Below, piece after piece: positions 23,447 to 32,392 of a stretch of 64,000 bases of DNA. Position numbers and translations under genes: made by a program. The stretch comes from Mycolicibacterium rhodesiae NBB3 (GTDB lineage: Bacteria; Actinomycetota; Actinomycetes; Mycobacteriales; Mycobacteriaceae). The notes beneath the pieces are model-generated. The model had not been told where the DNA came from, ran no database searches, and worked only from the letters and a program-made list of their open reading frames with translations. Positions within the stretch are counted from its first letter, which is position 1; every line of letters starts with the position of its first letter. The DNA is taken from assembly GCF_000230895.2 (NCBI RefSeq), contig NC_016604.1, positions 3,658,001 to 3,722,000 on the forward strand. Direction: 5' to 3'.

Positions 23447-24725
23447 TTCAGGTGTGACTGTCGATCCGCTGGCGTATGAGGCGGTGCTGGTGGAACGGAT
23501 CGCGGAGTTGGAGCGCAGCAAGTCGCTGGCGGCGGCCGAGCAGGCCAGAGTCACCGCGGATTTGGACACCGCGCGCCGCGCGCGGGAGGCGGCTGAGGGG
23601 ATGCCCGCCGCCAAGCGCGGTCGGGGCCTTGGCGCCGAGATCGCGTTGGCCCGCCACGATGCGCCGAACCGAGGCGGTCGGCATCTGGGGTTCGCGCGGG
23701 CGCTGGTCCATGAGATGCCCCATACCTTGGCGGCGTTGTCCTCAGGTGCGCTCTCGGAATGGCGCGCGACGTTGATCGTGCGCGAGTCGGCGTGTCTGTC
23801 GCTGGAGGATCGGCGCAGGTTGGATGTCGAGATGTGTGCTGATCCTGCGGAGTTGGCCGGCAAGGGCGACAAGCGCATCGAGGCCGACGCCAAGGCCATC
23901 GCCTACCGGCTGGACCCGCAGGCCGCGGTGGACAGGGCGGTGCGGGCGCAGTCCGAGCGCACCGTGACCGTGCGGCCGGCCCCGGACACGATGACCTACG
24001 TGACCGCGTTGTTGCCGATGGTGCAGGGGGTGTCGGTGTATGCCGCGCTCAAGCGCGCCGCCGACACCAACTGCGATGACCGCTGCCGGGGTCAGGTGAT
24101 GGCCGACACCCTGGTCGAGCGGGTCACCGGTCGGCCCGCCGAGGTCGCGGTTCCTGTCGCGGTCAACCTCGTCATGACCGATGAGACGCTGCTCGGTGGC
24201 GCCACGACACCGGCGCACATTCCCGGATATGGGCCGGTGCCCGCGGCGATCGCGTGTCGGTTGGCCGGCGACGCGATCGCTGACGAGCAGTCCAAGGCCA
24301 CCCTGCGTCGGCTCTATCGCCACCCGGACTCGGGGGCTCTGGTGGCGATGGAATCGCGGTCGCGGCTGTTTCCCAAGGGGTTGGCGCAGTTCATCGCCTT
24401 CCGTGATGACACCTGCCGCACACCGTATTGCGACGCCCGGATCCGGCATACCGATCACGCCACCCCCCATGCGCGCGGCGGGCCCACCGCCGCGGCCAAT
24501 GGTTTGGGCGAGTGTGAGGCCTGCAATTACGCCAAGGAAGCACCGGGCTGGCGCGTGCACACCTTCGACGACGACGGGCAGCGGCATAAGGCCGAGTACC
24601 TCACCCCGACCGGCGCGCGCCACCAATCACAGGCACCGCCACTGCTCAACGACGTCGTAATGTTCAAACCCAGTGCGGTCGAAGCACTGTTGACCAACCA
24701 CCTCGCCGGATTGGCAGCCGCCTGA
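23439..24725 (+). CDS. DUF222 / HNH endonuclease domain protein (13E12 repeat family)
   Basis: A 428-residue protein. The N-terminal two-thirds is the helical DUF222 domain (LVERIAELERSKSLAAAEQA; LPMVQGVSVYAALKRAAD). The C-terminus holds an HNH module: C-x4-C (DDTCRTPYCDA), then IRHTDHATPHARGGPT with the catalytic His pair region, and an Asn/Cys-rich end (NGLGECEACNYAKEAPGW). The 13E12 family in M. tuberculosis is known to carry SOS boxes, and one copy hosts a prophage attachment site. The start at ATG 23439 agrees with a leaderless transcript; ATG 23409 is upstream of the SOS box and less likely. It probably nicks or cuts DNA after damage, but the target is unknown. Confidence 0.88.
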   Translation: MFDSGVTVDPLAYEAVLVERIAELERSKSLAAAEQARVTADLDTARRAREAAEGMPAAKRGRGLGAEIALARHDAPNRGGRHLGFARALVHEMPHTLAALSSGALSEWRATLIVRESACLSLEDRRRLDVEMCADPAELAGKGDKRIEADAKAIAYRLDPQAAVDRAVRAQSERTVTVRPAPDTMTYVTALLPMVQGVSVYAALKRAADTNCDDRCRGQVMADTLVERVTGRPAEVAVPVAVNLVMTDETLLGGATTPAHIPGYGPVPAAIACRLAGDAIADEQSKATLRRLYRHPDSGALVAMESRSRLFPKGLAQFIAFRDDTCRTPYCDARIRHTDHATPHARGGPTAAANGLGECEACNYAKEAPGWRVHTFDDDGQRHKAEYLTPTGARHQSQAPPLLNDVVMFKPSAVEALLTNHLAGLAAA

Positions 24726-24726
24726 T

Positions 24727-25401
24727 TCACCAGACGCCGGGTACCAGGCGGTAATGCACCTTCTCGGTGTACTCCTGGTACCCGTCGAGTTCCTGGCGTA
24801 GCGCCTTTTCTTCATCTGTGATGCGGGCGACGTAGACCAGCACACCGGGGATCATGGTGAGTAGTCCCCAGTACGAGCCGAGGGCGAGCGGCATTCCCAC
24901 CATCATGATCATGGCGCCGACGTACATCGGATGTCGCACAACGCCATACAGCCCGGTGGAGACGACCGGCTGGTCCTTCTCGACTGTGATGGTCGCCGCC
25001 GCATAATTGTTCTGAATGACGACGAGCTCTGCCAGCCCCAGTCCGCAGAGAACCAGTACATTGCCGATTACGACCACCGCCGTCGGCACCGTCGACCAGC
25101 CGAACCTGTGGTCAAGGGCGCTGACCACTCCGACGGCGATGACGGTCAGTATCAGGCCGATCATGATGAGCCGTTGCGCCAGACGGGTTTCGGACCACGG
25201 TCCTGACTTCATGCGCCGCTGCAGAGCGTCGGGGAGCTTCACCGCCAGATAGACGGTCGGCAGCATAGTGCCGACGATGAACACGGCGATGAAGACCCAG
25301 GCCTGCCAGTAGTCGAACGTGCCCGCCGGAAGGAACAGCAGCACACCCATGAAGAGGATGCCGCCGATCGTGGAGGCCAGTAGTTGAAGGACGATTTTCA
25401 C
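24727..25401 (-). CDS. Isoprenylcysteine carboxyl methyltransferase-like membrane protein
   Basis: A 224-residue protein with five or six membrane helices. The C-terminal ICMT/PEMT-type signature is present: VSTGLYGVVRHPMYVGAM followed by RITDEEKALRQELDGYQEYTEKVHYRLVPGVW. That motif binds S-adenosylmethionine at the membrane. It matches Rv1216c in size and place, and is the last gene of the TetR-ABC operon (nine bases after the permease, on the same strand). The methyl acceptor is unknown; a lipid or drug is possible given the efflux neighbours. Confidence 0.87.
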   Translation of the reverse strand: MKIVLQLLASTIGGILFMGVLLFLPAGTFDYWQAWVFIAVFIVGTMLPTVYLAVKLPDALQRRMKSGPWSETRLAQRLIMIGLILTVIAVGVVSALDHRFGWSTVPTAVVVIGNVLVLCGLGLAELVVIQNNYAAATITVEKDQPVVSTGLYGVVRHPMYVGAMIMMVGMPLALGSYWGLLTMIPGVLVYVARITDEEKALRQELDGYQEYTEKVHYRLVPGVW

Positions 25402-25410
25402 GGTTCCTCC

Positions 25411-27027
25411 TCACATCGCATCGCGCCGCCGGTAGACCGCACCGGCGAGCAGGGTCAGTATCGCGGCGACACCGACCATCACGACCAGCGCGAGTACGGG
25501 ATAACTCGCCGGCGCGGGGGTCTGGCCGACGGGAGACAGATCGATCAGCCATTTCGGCAGACGCAGTAACGCGCCCAGGTACAGCGCGACGACGACGAAT
25601 GTCACTGCAAGCCAGCCGATCCAGCCGCGGCGCACCGCGACGCCGACTGCGGCGATACCGGCCATCACGGCCATAGCCGGGACGTATGCCAGACCCGCCA
25701 GGGTCAACCGTGCAATGGTCGCAGGCTCGCCGAGAGTGATGCCTGCTCCGAGTCCGTTGCCCAGGCCTGCAAAGAACATCAACACGACGGATCCAACGAT
25801 CGCCGCGGCGACCGCGGTCACCAGCCAACGCCACCGTGACACCGCGCCCGCGAGCACCACCTCGCCGAGGCCCTTCTCCTCGTCGCCGAGCAACCGAAGC
25901 ACTGCGCCGACGACGTACGCACCCGCCGCTGCGGCGAGGAACTGAGTCATCGTCGTGTACACGCTGTCGGTGCCCTGTGCCACCAGCACGCGCTGGATCA
26001 GCTCGTTGTCCTCGGCCGCATCCAGGAGCGACTTCGTCATCGACCCGAAAGCCAGCCCGCCAAGGAACAATCCGACTGACCAGCCGATAATCTGACCGCG
26101 TTGCAGTGTCAGGTGCAGACCAAGTACCGACGCGATCGCATGCGCGTTGGGACGTTCACCTGTCGATGGCAGATTGCCGTCGTCGTACTGACGTCGGCTC
26201 TCCAGGGCCGCCGCCAGCGCCACCAAGGCCACCGTGGTGATCACGAGAAGCGCGAACGGCCACCACCGCAGGTCGACAAATGCACGCATCTGTTGAGCCC
26301 AGGCGATCGGCGAGAGCCAGCTGAGCGCGCTGCCGGAATTGTCTATGACGTCGCCGATCCCGCGGACAAAGGCGGCCAGCGCCAGCACGGCCATCGCAGC
26401 CCCGGTCGCGGTGCGCGCCTGGCGCCACAGTTGCGCCGTCACCGCGGCGACCGCACCGAACACCATCGCCGCCCCGGTGATGCCGAGACACATCGCGGCG
26501 GTGTTCACAACGCCGAAGCCCGTCGACGCCATCGCCAGCGTCATCGTCACGGCCAGCACCGCGTTGACTCCGCCGATGAGGATCAGCGCCGCATAGGTTC
26601 GTGCGTAGCGGCCGACGACCGAGGACAGCACCAATTCGGCTGCACCGCTTTCTTCCTCGGCGCGGGTGTGCCGAATGACGGTCAGAATGGACAGGATCGA
26701 CATGGCGACGATCATCGTGAGCATCAGCTCGTTGGCCATCATCGCGCCGAGGTCGGTTTCGTTGCCGCCGAACATCGGGCCGCCCATGATGATCGCCGCG
26801 GGCGTCTTCATGAGTTTCACCCGCGCCTGCCGTTGGGCCTCCTCCGGGTAGGCCAGCCTGATCGCGTTCGGGGCGTAGACCATCATCAGAGTCAGCGTCG
26901 CGCCCCATACCGAGAGGCGGACGCGGTCGCGGCGCAGCGCGAGCCGCAACAGGCTCGGTGTGCCCGTCCATCCGGCCGTTGCGGCACTGCGCCGTTCGGT
27001 TCGCGGCGCGACGGCGGTGGTGCTCAT
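25411..27027 (-). CDS. ABC transporter permease (Rv1217c-like, tetronasin-type efflux)
   Basis: A 538-residue integral membrane protein with about 12 hydrophobic helices in two halves, separated by a basic cytosolic loop near residues 275-310 (ESRRQYDDGNLPSTGERPN). The N-terminal 25 residues are Ala/Thr/Arg-rich and cytosolic. The start ATG 27027 overlaps the ATPase stop (ATGA) and has AAGGAGC upstream. With the adjacent ATPase it forms an exporter; the M. tuberculosis pair Rv1217c-Rv1218c has been linked to multidrug efflux. Substrate here is inferred only from that. Confidence 0.88.
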   Translation of the reverse strand: MSTTAVAPRTERRSAATAGWTGTPSLLRLALRRDRVRLSVWGATLTLMMVYAPNAIRLAYPEEAQRQARVKLMKTPAAIIMGGPMFGGNETDLGAMMANELMLTMIVAMSILSILTVIRHTRAEEESGAAELVLSSVVGRYARTYAALILIGGVNAVLAVTMTLAMASTGFGVVNTAAMCLGITGAAMVFGAVAAVTAQLWRQARTATGAAMAVLALAAFVRGIGDVIDNSGSALSWLSPIAWAQQMRAFVDLRWWPFALLVITTVALVALAAALESRRQYDDGNLPSTGERPNAHAIASVLGLHLTLQRGQIIGWSVGLFLGGLAFGSMTKSLLDAAEDNELIQRVLVAQGTDSVYTTMTQFLAAAAGAYVVGAVLRLLGDEEKGLGEVVLAGAVSRWRWLVTAVAAAIVGSVVLMFFAGLGNGLGAGITLGEPATIARLTLAGLAYVPAMAVMAGIAAVGVAVRRGWIGWLAVTFVVVALYLGALLRLPKWLIDLSPVGQTPAPASYPVLALVVMVGVAAILTLLAGAVYRRRDAM

Positions 27028-27953
27028 CGCACCGCTCCTTGGTACTCGCGCAGGAACATGTCTTCCAAGGACGCCGGTGTGACCGTGAGGTCCAGGATGC
27101 CGAGATCGGTGAGTTGGTCCATCGCCCGATCGAGTTCGTTGCGATCGACGGAGAACGTGTAGTGGCCGTCGGCGATCGCGAAGTCGTACACGATCGGGTT
27201 GTGCTGCAGCGCCGCGCCGTCGGTGCGGGTGCGCACCGTCACCGTCGTGCGCATCAGGTGCCGCAGCTCGTCGAGCGAACCGGAACGGACAGTTGTTCCG
27301 GCGCGAATGATCGTCACATTGTCGCAGAGCTTTTCGACCTCGGCGAGAATGTGGCTGGACAGCAGCACCGCGGCCCCCGATCCGGCGACCTCCTCAACGC
27401 AATGCTGAAATGCCTTCTCCATCAACGGGTCCAGTCCTGACGTGGGCTCATCGAGAATGTAAAGCTCGGCGTTGGTGGAGAACGCCGCGACGATCGCGAC
27501 CTTCTGTCGATTGCCCTTGGAGTAGGTGCGCGCCTTCTTGTGTGGGTCGAGTTCGAAACGCTCGATCAGCTGGTCCCGCCGACGGGTGTCGACCCCGTTG
27601 CTGCGCAGACTCGCCAGGAAGTCGATGGCCTGCAGGCCGGTCAGGTTGGGCCACAACGTCACATCCCCGGGGACGTAGGCGATTCGACGGTGTAGGTCGA
27701 CGGCGTCTCGCCATGGATCGCCGCCGAGCAGCCGCACCGTACCGCCGTCGGCCCGCAACAGGCCCAGTAGCACGCGGATGGTGGTGGACTTGCCCGCGCC
27801 GTTGGGTCCGAGGAAGCCGGTGATATGACCCCGCGCCACGGTCAGGTCGAGCCCGTCGAGGGCCTTGGTGCGACCGAACGTCTTTGACAGTCCGGCGATC
27901 TCGACTGCCAAGTGCGAGCCCGCGTCAGCCCGCTGTACCGACGGTGCTGTCAT
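27024..27953 (-). CDS. ABC transporter ATP-binding protein (Rv1218c-like)
   Basis: A 309-residue single-cassette ATPase. It has Walker A GPNGAGKSTTI, a Q-loop-like YVPGDV (Gln replaced), signature YSKGNRQKV in place of LSGGQ, Walker B LYILDEPTSGLDP and the switch SSHIL. The C-terminal 80 residues (DFAIADGHYTFSVD) are the accessory domain common in drug and antibiotic exporters. The start ATG 27953 has GGAGG at -9 and lies 29 bases inside the end of the TetR gene, so translation is linked. The altered Q-loop and signature are seen in the tetronasin-type group. Confidence 0.88.
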   Translation of the reverse strand: MTAPSVQRADAGSHLAVEIAGLSKTFGRTKALDGLDLTVARGHITGFLGPNGAGKSTTIRVLLGLLRADGGTVRLLGGDPWRDAVDLHRRIAYVPGDVTLWPNLTGLQAIDFLASLRSNGVDTRRRDQLIERFELDPHKKARTYSKGNRQKVAIVAAFSTNAELYILDEPTSGLDPLMEKAFQHCVEEVAGSGAAVLLSSHILAEVEKLCDNVTIIRAGTTVRSGSLDELRHLMRTTVTVRTRTDGAALQHNPIVYDFAIADGHYTFSVDRNELDRAMDQLTDLGILDLTVTPASLEDMFLREYQGAVR

Positions 27954-28611
27954 CGGGACCTCCTTCATGAGATGTGAACGGAATACCTTTTTCACGCTGA
28001 GCGAGAAACGCGTCGTACATCGTCGAGTCGGTCATCAGACCGTTGGTGAACATTTCGAGTGCGGGCAGCATCATGTCCTCGCCGTAATCACGCAGCACCG
28101 CCCGCAGATCGGTGGGGTTCTCATGCATCTGCAGATAGAGCAGGAAGCCGCCGCCATTGATCATGCTGAGATACCTGGCCCTGGCCTTGGGGTCGCGGCT
28201 CGGCTTGAGGATGCCCTTCGCGACGCCCTCCTCGATGTACTGCTCGGCGTTGTCGATCATGCGCTGCCAGAACGACTTTGCAAGGTCGGTGCCCGACTGC
28301 ATGCTGCGCACCAGATACGCCATCATCGGCGCGTAATCCTCGATTTCGGCGACCTGAGCAAGCCAGTTGGCCGGGTCGGCGGTCCGCATCGACTCTGTCT
28401 TGGACTCCCGCACCACCTCGGCGATGTGGTCGTCGCAGGCCTTGCGCAGCCCGTCCTTGGAGCCGAAGTGGTGGATCACCAGGGCAGCGGAGACACCCGC
28501 TGCCTCGGCGACGCTGCGCAGCCCGACGTTGAAACCATGCCGGCCCCACTGCTCGATGGCGGCATCGCGAATCCGGGCAATGGCCGTGCGATCCTCCGAG
28601 GCTGAACGCAT
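27925..28611 (-). CDS. TetR family transcriptional regulator (RaaS/Rv1219c-like)
   Basis: A 228-residue regulator. The N-terminal HTH spans about residues 12-58, with SVAEAAGVSAALVIHHFGSK as the recognition part. The C-terminal ligand domain is helical (MMAYLVRSMQSGTDLAKSFW) and ends in a disordered tail. The M. tuberculosis orthologue Rv1219c (RaaS) represses itself and the Rv1217c-Rv1218c exporter genes and affects survival under antimicrobials. TAGCCT is seven bases before the ATG. Two palindromes lie across and upstream of this start, and are likely its operators. Confidence 0.88.
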   Translation of the reverse strand: MRSASEDRTAIARIRDAAIEQWGRHGFNVGLRSVAEAAGVSAALVIHHFGSKDGLRKACDDHIAEVVRESKTESMRTADPANWLAQVAEIEDYAPMMAYLVRSMQSGTDLAKSFWQRMIDNAEQYIEEGVAKGILKPSRDPKARARYLSMINGGGFLLYLQMHENPTDLRAVLRDYGEDMMLPALEMFTNGLMTDSTMYDAFLAQREKGIPFTSHEGGPDDSTVGTAG

Positions 28612-28639
28612 GTTCAGTAGGCTAAACGCGCGTTCAGCC
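28602..28639. promoter_or_regulatory. Two palindromic operators for the TetR regulator
   Basis: CTGAAC-gcat-GTTCAG (28602-28617) is a perfect 6+4+6 palindrome across the start codon at 28611-28609. GGCTAAACGC-GCGTTCAGCC (28620-28639) is a 20-bp palindrome with one mismatched pair. In addition GGCTGAACGC (28600-28609) is the exact reverse complement of 28630-28639. The predicted -10 (complement of 28619-28624) sits between them. This arrangement fits autorepression by a TetR dimer or pair of dimers. Confidence 0.7.
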
Positions 28640-28705
28640 GACGGTCAAGGGGTCACACCGTCAAGAGTCCGTAAAGATCGCGTTCTCGATCCGCCGAAAG
28701 AGTTC

Positions 28706-29374
28706 TCAGTCGCGGGCGGCGGCGAGGAGGCCGTCGCCCAGGGGGATCAGCACCGGCGTGAGTCGCTCGTCTTCGGCGATCAGCCGCGCGGCCTCGCGTA
28801 CCGCGGACACCTCGGCGTCGTTGGCGCTGGCGTCACCGGCCCGGCCGCCGAGCGCGGCTCGGTGCACCACGATGGCTCCACCGGAGCGCAGCAACCGCAC
28901 CCCCTCGACGACGAACTGCGGCTGGTCGGCCGGGTCGGCGTCGATGAACACCAGGTCGTAGGACTCGTCGGCGAGTCGGGTGAGCACTTCCTGCGCCCTA
29001 CCGCTGATCAGCCTGCTCCGGCCGGGACCTACACCCGCTTCGGTGAACGCTTGCTTGGCCAGGCGCTGGTGTTCGGGCTCGACGTCGATCGTGGTGAGCA
29101 CACCGTCCTCGCGCATGCCCGACAGCAACCACAGGCCGCTCACCCCGGCGCCGGTGCCGACCTCCACGACCGCCTTGGCTCCGGTCATCTTGGCGAAGAC
29201 GCACAGCAGCGCGCCGACCGCGGGGGTCACCGCGCCTGCGCCCAGCTCGACGGCGCGCTCCCGGGCCGCCGCGACGATGGCGTCCTCGGAGATCGACTGT
29301 TCGGCGTGATTGACAATCGACTCGGCACGGCTCTGGGGTGCCTTGCCCCCGATGACGTCGTCGATGCCTGCCAT
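28706..29374 (-). CDS. SAM-dependent O-methyltransferase (Rv1220c-like)
   Basis: A 222-residue class I methyltransferase of the CCoAOMT group. It has motif I VVEVGTGAGVSGLWLL, the acidic end of strand 2 TTIDVEPEH, and YDLVFIDADPADQ (metal-binding Asp pair in the family). TACGCT six bases before its ATG predicts a leaderless message. It lies divergently upstream of sigE, as in M. tuberculosis. The methyl acceptor is not known; catechol-type hydroxyls are usual for the family. Confidence 0.88.
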   Translation of the reverse strand: MAGIDDVIGGKAPQSRAESIVNHAEQSISEDAIVAAARERAVELGAGAVTPAVGALLCVFAKMTGAKAVVEVGTGAGVSGLWLLSGMREDGVLTTIDVEPEHQRLAKQAFTEAGVGPGRSRLISGRAQEVLTRLADESYDLVFIDADPADQPQFVVEGVRLLRSGGAIVVHRAALGGRAGDASANDAEVSAVREAARLIAEDERLTPVLIPLGDGLLAAARD

Positions 29375-29434
29375 GCCCGCAGCGTAGAGCCAACCCCGAG
29401 GGCCGAGCCTGCGACACGCCCGTCCCTCAACTGC

Positions 29435-29460
29435 GGAATTCGGTCTGAATCGTCGGAGTT
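29435..29460 (+). promoter_or_regulatory. Possible ECF-type (SigE/SigH) promoter of sigE
   Basis: GGAAT (29435-29439), 18 bases, then GTT (29458-29460) fits the GGAAY-N18/19-GTT consensus used by mycobacterial SigE and SigH. It lies about 90 bases before the chosen sigE start. The M. tuberculosis gene has several promoters, one stress-sigma-dependent, so a match is expected here. The C usually preceding GTT is A. Confidence 0.35.
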
Positions 29461-29552
29461 TCCGCAGGTCGAAAACGGGTAGAACGTCTTTCTCAGGAAA
29501 TGTTCAGTCTGCTCATATGCCAGGCACACGGGGGCAGGAGACGGTATGTCGC

Positions 29553-30338
29553 ATGGAAGACGGCGGACGCTTGCACGCAGGGAATAAACGCAAGGAGTTT
29601 CACGTTTCCGCGAACATTGAGCCGCTGATACATGATCACGGCTGTGACCAGGAGGATCCGACGACCATCACCAAGACCGCCCCAGCATCGATGGCTCATC
29701 TCGAGCAGTACACCGACGGGGAATGGGTTGAGCCTTCCGACGAACTGACCGGGACTGCCGTCTTCGACGCGACGGGTGACCACACCACGATGCCGTCCTG
29801 GGACGAACTGGTCCGTCAGCACGCCGACCGCGTCTACCGGCTGGCCTACCGCCTGTCCGGCAACCAGCACGACGCCGAGGACCTCACGCAGGAGACGTTC
29901 ATCCGCGTGTTCCGGTCGGTCCAGAACTATCAGCCGGGCACCTTCGAGGGCTGGCTGCACCGCATCACTACCAACCTGTTCCTCGACATGGTCCGCAGGC
30001 GCGGCCGCATTCGCATGGAGGCGCTGCCCGAGGACTACGACCGGGTGCCCGCCGACGAGCCGAATCCTGAGCAGATCTACCACGACTCGCGATTGGGTCC
30101 TGACCTGCAGGCCGCGCTCGACTCGTTACCGCCCGAATTCCGAGCCGCGGTCGTCCTGTGTGACGTCGAAGGACTGTCCTACGAAGAGATCGGCGCCACT
30201 CTCGGGGTCAAGCTCGGCACCGTCCGCAGCCGCATCCACCGCGGCAGGCAGGCGCTGCGCGACTACCTGGCGCGCCACGGCGACAGCGAATCGGCCGGCG
30301 ATTCGGCCTCCTACCGGGACACGGCCAAGTCAGCCTGA
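29553..30338 (+). CDS. sigE: ECF sigma factor SigE
   Basis: A 261-residue ECF sigma factor. A variable N-terminus of about 75 residues precedes region 2 (WDELVRQHADRVYRLAYRLSGNQHDAEDLTQETFIRVF) and the -10-recognition end TFEGWLHRITTNLFLDMVRRR. Region 4 is in the C-terminal third (LPPEFRAAVVLCDVEGLSYEEIG; GTVRSRIHRGRQALRDYL). It directs the envelope-stress response. Start: ATG 29553 has the ribosome site GGGGCAGGAGA; ATG 29517, in frame 36 bases earlier, lacks one, and alternative starts of sigE are documented in M. tuberculosis. The anti-sigma gene rseA follows. Confidence 0.93.
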   Translation: MEDGGRLHAGNKRKEFHVSANIEPLIHDHGCDQEDPTTITKTAPASMAHLEQYTDGEWVEPSDELTGTAVFDATGDHTTMPSWDELVRQHADRVYRLAYRLSGNQHDAEDLTQETFIRVFRSVQNYQPGTFEGWLHRITTNLFLDMVRRRGRIRMEALPEDYDRVPADEPNPEQIYHDSRLGPDLQAALDSLPPEFRAAVVLCDVEGLSYEEIGATLGVKLGTVRSRIHRGRQALRDYLARHGDSESAGDSASYRDTAKSA

Positions 30339-30426
30339 GTGTTCGCAGGTGTTTGGTGAAGCGCGTCGCGCTACATTCGAGTAAGCAACGATGATGCGAC
30401 GCGATGTGGCCGAGAGGAGCTGGGTG

Positions 30427-30828
30427 ATGGTCGACCCGGGACATGTCTTCCGCCGCGCGTTCTCCTGGCTGCCCTCGCAGTTCGCCTCCCAGAGCGACGC
30501 ACCCATCGGACCTCGGCAGTTCAGCTCCACTGAGCATCTGTCGACCGAGGCGATCGCGGCGTTTGTCGACAACGAGCTACGGCTGACCCCGCATCTGCGC
30601 GCGGCCAACCACCTGTCGTTGTGCCAGCAGTGCGCCGCGGAGGTCGAGGCCCAGCGTCAAGCGCGCAGTGCACTGCGGGAATCGCTCCCCATAGCCATAC
30701 CGAGTTCGTTGCTGGGCCAGTTGTCGCAGATTCCGCTGCACAGTACCGACGACGCCAATCAGGCCAGGGCGATGTCGGAGTCGCAATTAGCTGACGGCGC
30801 ACGGGATGTGCGCCGTAAGCGTCGGTAG
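30427..30828 (+). CDS. rseA: Anti-sigma factor RseA (ZAS family)
   Basis: A 133-residue cytosolic zinc anti-sigma factor. The motif H62-L-S-L-C66-Q-Q-C69 (HxxxCxxC) binds zinc and is redox-sensitive in M. tuberculosis RseA. No membrane helix is present. It holds SigE inactive; release follows cysteine oxidation or phosphorylation by PknB and degradation by ClpC1P2. ATG 30427 has GAGAGGAGC upstream; GTG 30424 is adjacent. It lies 88 bases after sigE and upstream of htrA, the usual order. Confidence 0.93.
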   Translation: MVDPGHVFRRAFSWLPSQFASQSDAPIGPRQFSSTEHLSTEAIAAFVDNELRLTPHLRAANHLSLCQQCAAEVEAQRQARSALRESLPIAIPSSLLGQLSQIPLHSTDDANQARAMSESQLADGARDVRRKRR

Positions 30829-30886
30829 GGTGAATGCAAAGTCGAATGACGGCGTGCGCCGGCCATTGTTGGCGCTCGGATAGAGG

Positions 30887-32389
30887 GTGGATGAACGGGT
30901 GAGCAATCTGGACGAGACCGGTCGCGAACGTCTCGAGCCCCGGCCAGTGTTGCGGCCGCCTGTCGATCCCGCGTCCCAGCGGGCCTTCGGCAGGCCAACC
31001 GGCGTCGACGGATCCTTCCAGGGCCTGGACAAGTACCGCGATCAAGGCGCCTTCACGCCACGGGACGCGCCTGCTGATCCCGTGCTCGCCGAGGCCTTCG
31101 GTCGGCCCTACGCAGGCGGCGATTCTCTGCAACGCCACCCCGCGGACGCTGGTGCTTTGGAGGCCGAACGCATCGGGCAGGGTGCTGACGAACCCGACGA
31201 TCCGTGGCGCGACCCAAACGCCGCTGCGGCGCTGGGCACCCCGGCGATGAACCAGCCTCCGCGTGCACCCTCCGACGTCAACACAGGCAAGCTCGGAGTG
31301 CGCGATGTCCTCTTCGGCGGCAGGGTGTCCTATGTCGCGCTGGCCGTTCTCGGCATCGTCGCGCTCGTCATCGGCTTCGCCGGCGGGTGGGTTGGCCGCA
31401 CCACCGCCGAGGTGGTCCAGGCGTTCACCACGTCCAAAGTCACTCTCGAGACCAGCGACGCCGACCCGCCACCCGAGGGTCGTTTCGCCAAAGTCGCAGC
31501 GGCAGTGGCTGATTCGGTAGTCACCATCGAGGCCAAGAGCGACGAAGAGGGCGCGCAGGGGTCCGGCGTCGTCGTCGACGGCCGTGGTTACATCGTCACC
31601 AACAACCACGTGATCTCCGAGGCCGCTGTCAACGCCAGCAAGTACAAGATGACCGTGGTCTTCAACGACGGCAAGGAAGTTCCGGCCAACCTGGTCGGCC
31701 GCGACCCCAAGACCGACCTCGCCGTGATCAAGGTCGACAACGTCGACAATCTGACGGTCGCGAGGTTGGGCGATTCCGACAAGCTCTATGTCGGCGAAGA
31801 GGTGATCGCCGCGGGCGCCCCACTGGGTCTGCGCAGCACCGTCACCCAGGGCATCATCAGCGCGCTGCACCGGCCGGTGCCGCTGTCGGGTGATGGATCG
31901 GACACCGACACGGTCATCGACGGCGTGCAGACCGACGCCTCGATCAACCACGGCAACTCCGGTGGCCCGCTGATCAACATGAACGGCGACGTCATCGGCA
32001 TCAACACCGCGGGTAAGTCGTTGTCCGACAGCGCGAGCGGCCTTGGCTTCGCGATTCCGGTCAACGAGGTCAAGTCGGTCATCGAATCGTTGATCCGCGA
32101 CGGCAAGATCGCGCACCCGACGCTGGGCCTCACCGCCCGCTCGGTCAGCAACGACCTCGCGTCCGGCGCTCAGGTGGCCAATGTGAAGGCGGGCAGCCCG
32201 GCGGAGAAGGCGGGCATCCTGGAGAACGACGTCGTCGTCAAGGTGGGCGACCGAACCGTCGCCGACGCAGACGAATTCGTCGTCGCCGTGCGCCAGCTCA
32301 AGATCGGGCAAGATGCGCCCATCGAGGTCATGCGCGACGGTCGGCCCGTCGTGTTGACCGTCAACCCCGGCCCCGACAACAGCACCTAG
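30887..32389 (+). CDS. htrA: HtrA-like serine protease with PDZ domain
   Basis: A 500-residue membrane-anchored protease. A 145-residue cytosolic Pro/Asp-rich region is followed by a membrane helix at about 148-169, then a trypsin-like domain with triad H241 (TNNHVIS), D277 (DPKTDLAVIK) and S358 (NHGNSGGPL), and a C-terminal PDZ domain (LGLTARSVSNDLASGAQVAN). It degrades or chaperones misfolded proteins outside the membrane. GTG 30887 is taken as start; GTG 30899 is possible. Fourth member of the SigE-linked block; the orthologue Rv1223 is essential in M. tuberculosis as I recall. Confidence 0.93.
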   Translation: MDERVSNLDETGRERLEPRPVLRPPVDPASQRAFGRPTGVDGSFQGLDKYRDQGAFTPRDAPADPVLAEAFGRPYAGGDSLQRHPADAGALEAERIGQGADEPDDPWRDPNAAAALGTPAMNQPPRAPSDVNTGKLGVRDVLFGGRVSYVALAVLGIVALVIGFAGGWVGRTTAEVVQAFTTSKVTLETSDADPPPEGRFAKVAAAVADSVVTIEAKSDEEGAQGSGVVVDGRGYIVTNNHVISEAAVNASKYKMTVVFNDGKEVPANLVGRDPKTDLAVIKVDNVDNLTVARLGDSDKLYVGEEVIAAGAPLGLRSTVTQGIISALHRPVPLSGDGSDTDTVIDGVQTDASINHGNSGGPLINMNGDVIGINTAGKSLSDSASGLGFAIPVNEVKSVIESLIRDGKIAHPTLGLTARSVSNDLASGAQVANVKAGSPAEKAGILENDVVVKVGDRTVADADEFVVAVRQLKIGQDAPIEVMRDGRPVVLTVNPGPDNST

Positions 32390-32392
32390 ATC

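Noticed and set aside
28602..28617. CTGAAC-N4-GTTCAG as a LexA box
   Set aside because: It has the SOS-box spacing but the outer bases are CT...AG instead of TC...GA, and it lies at a TetR gene start; a TetR operator is the better reading.
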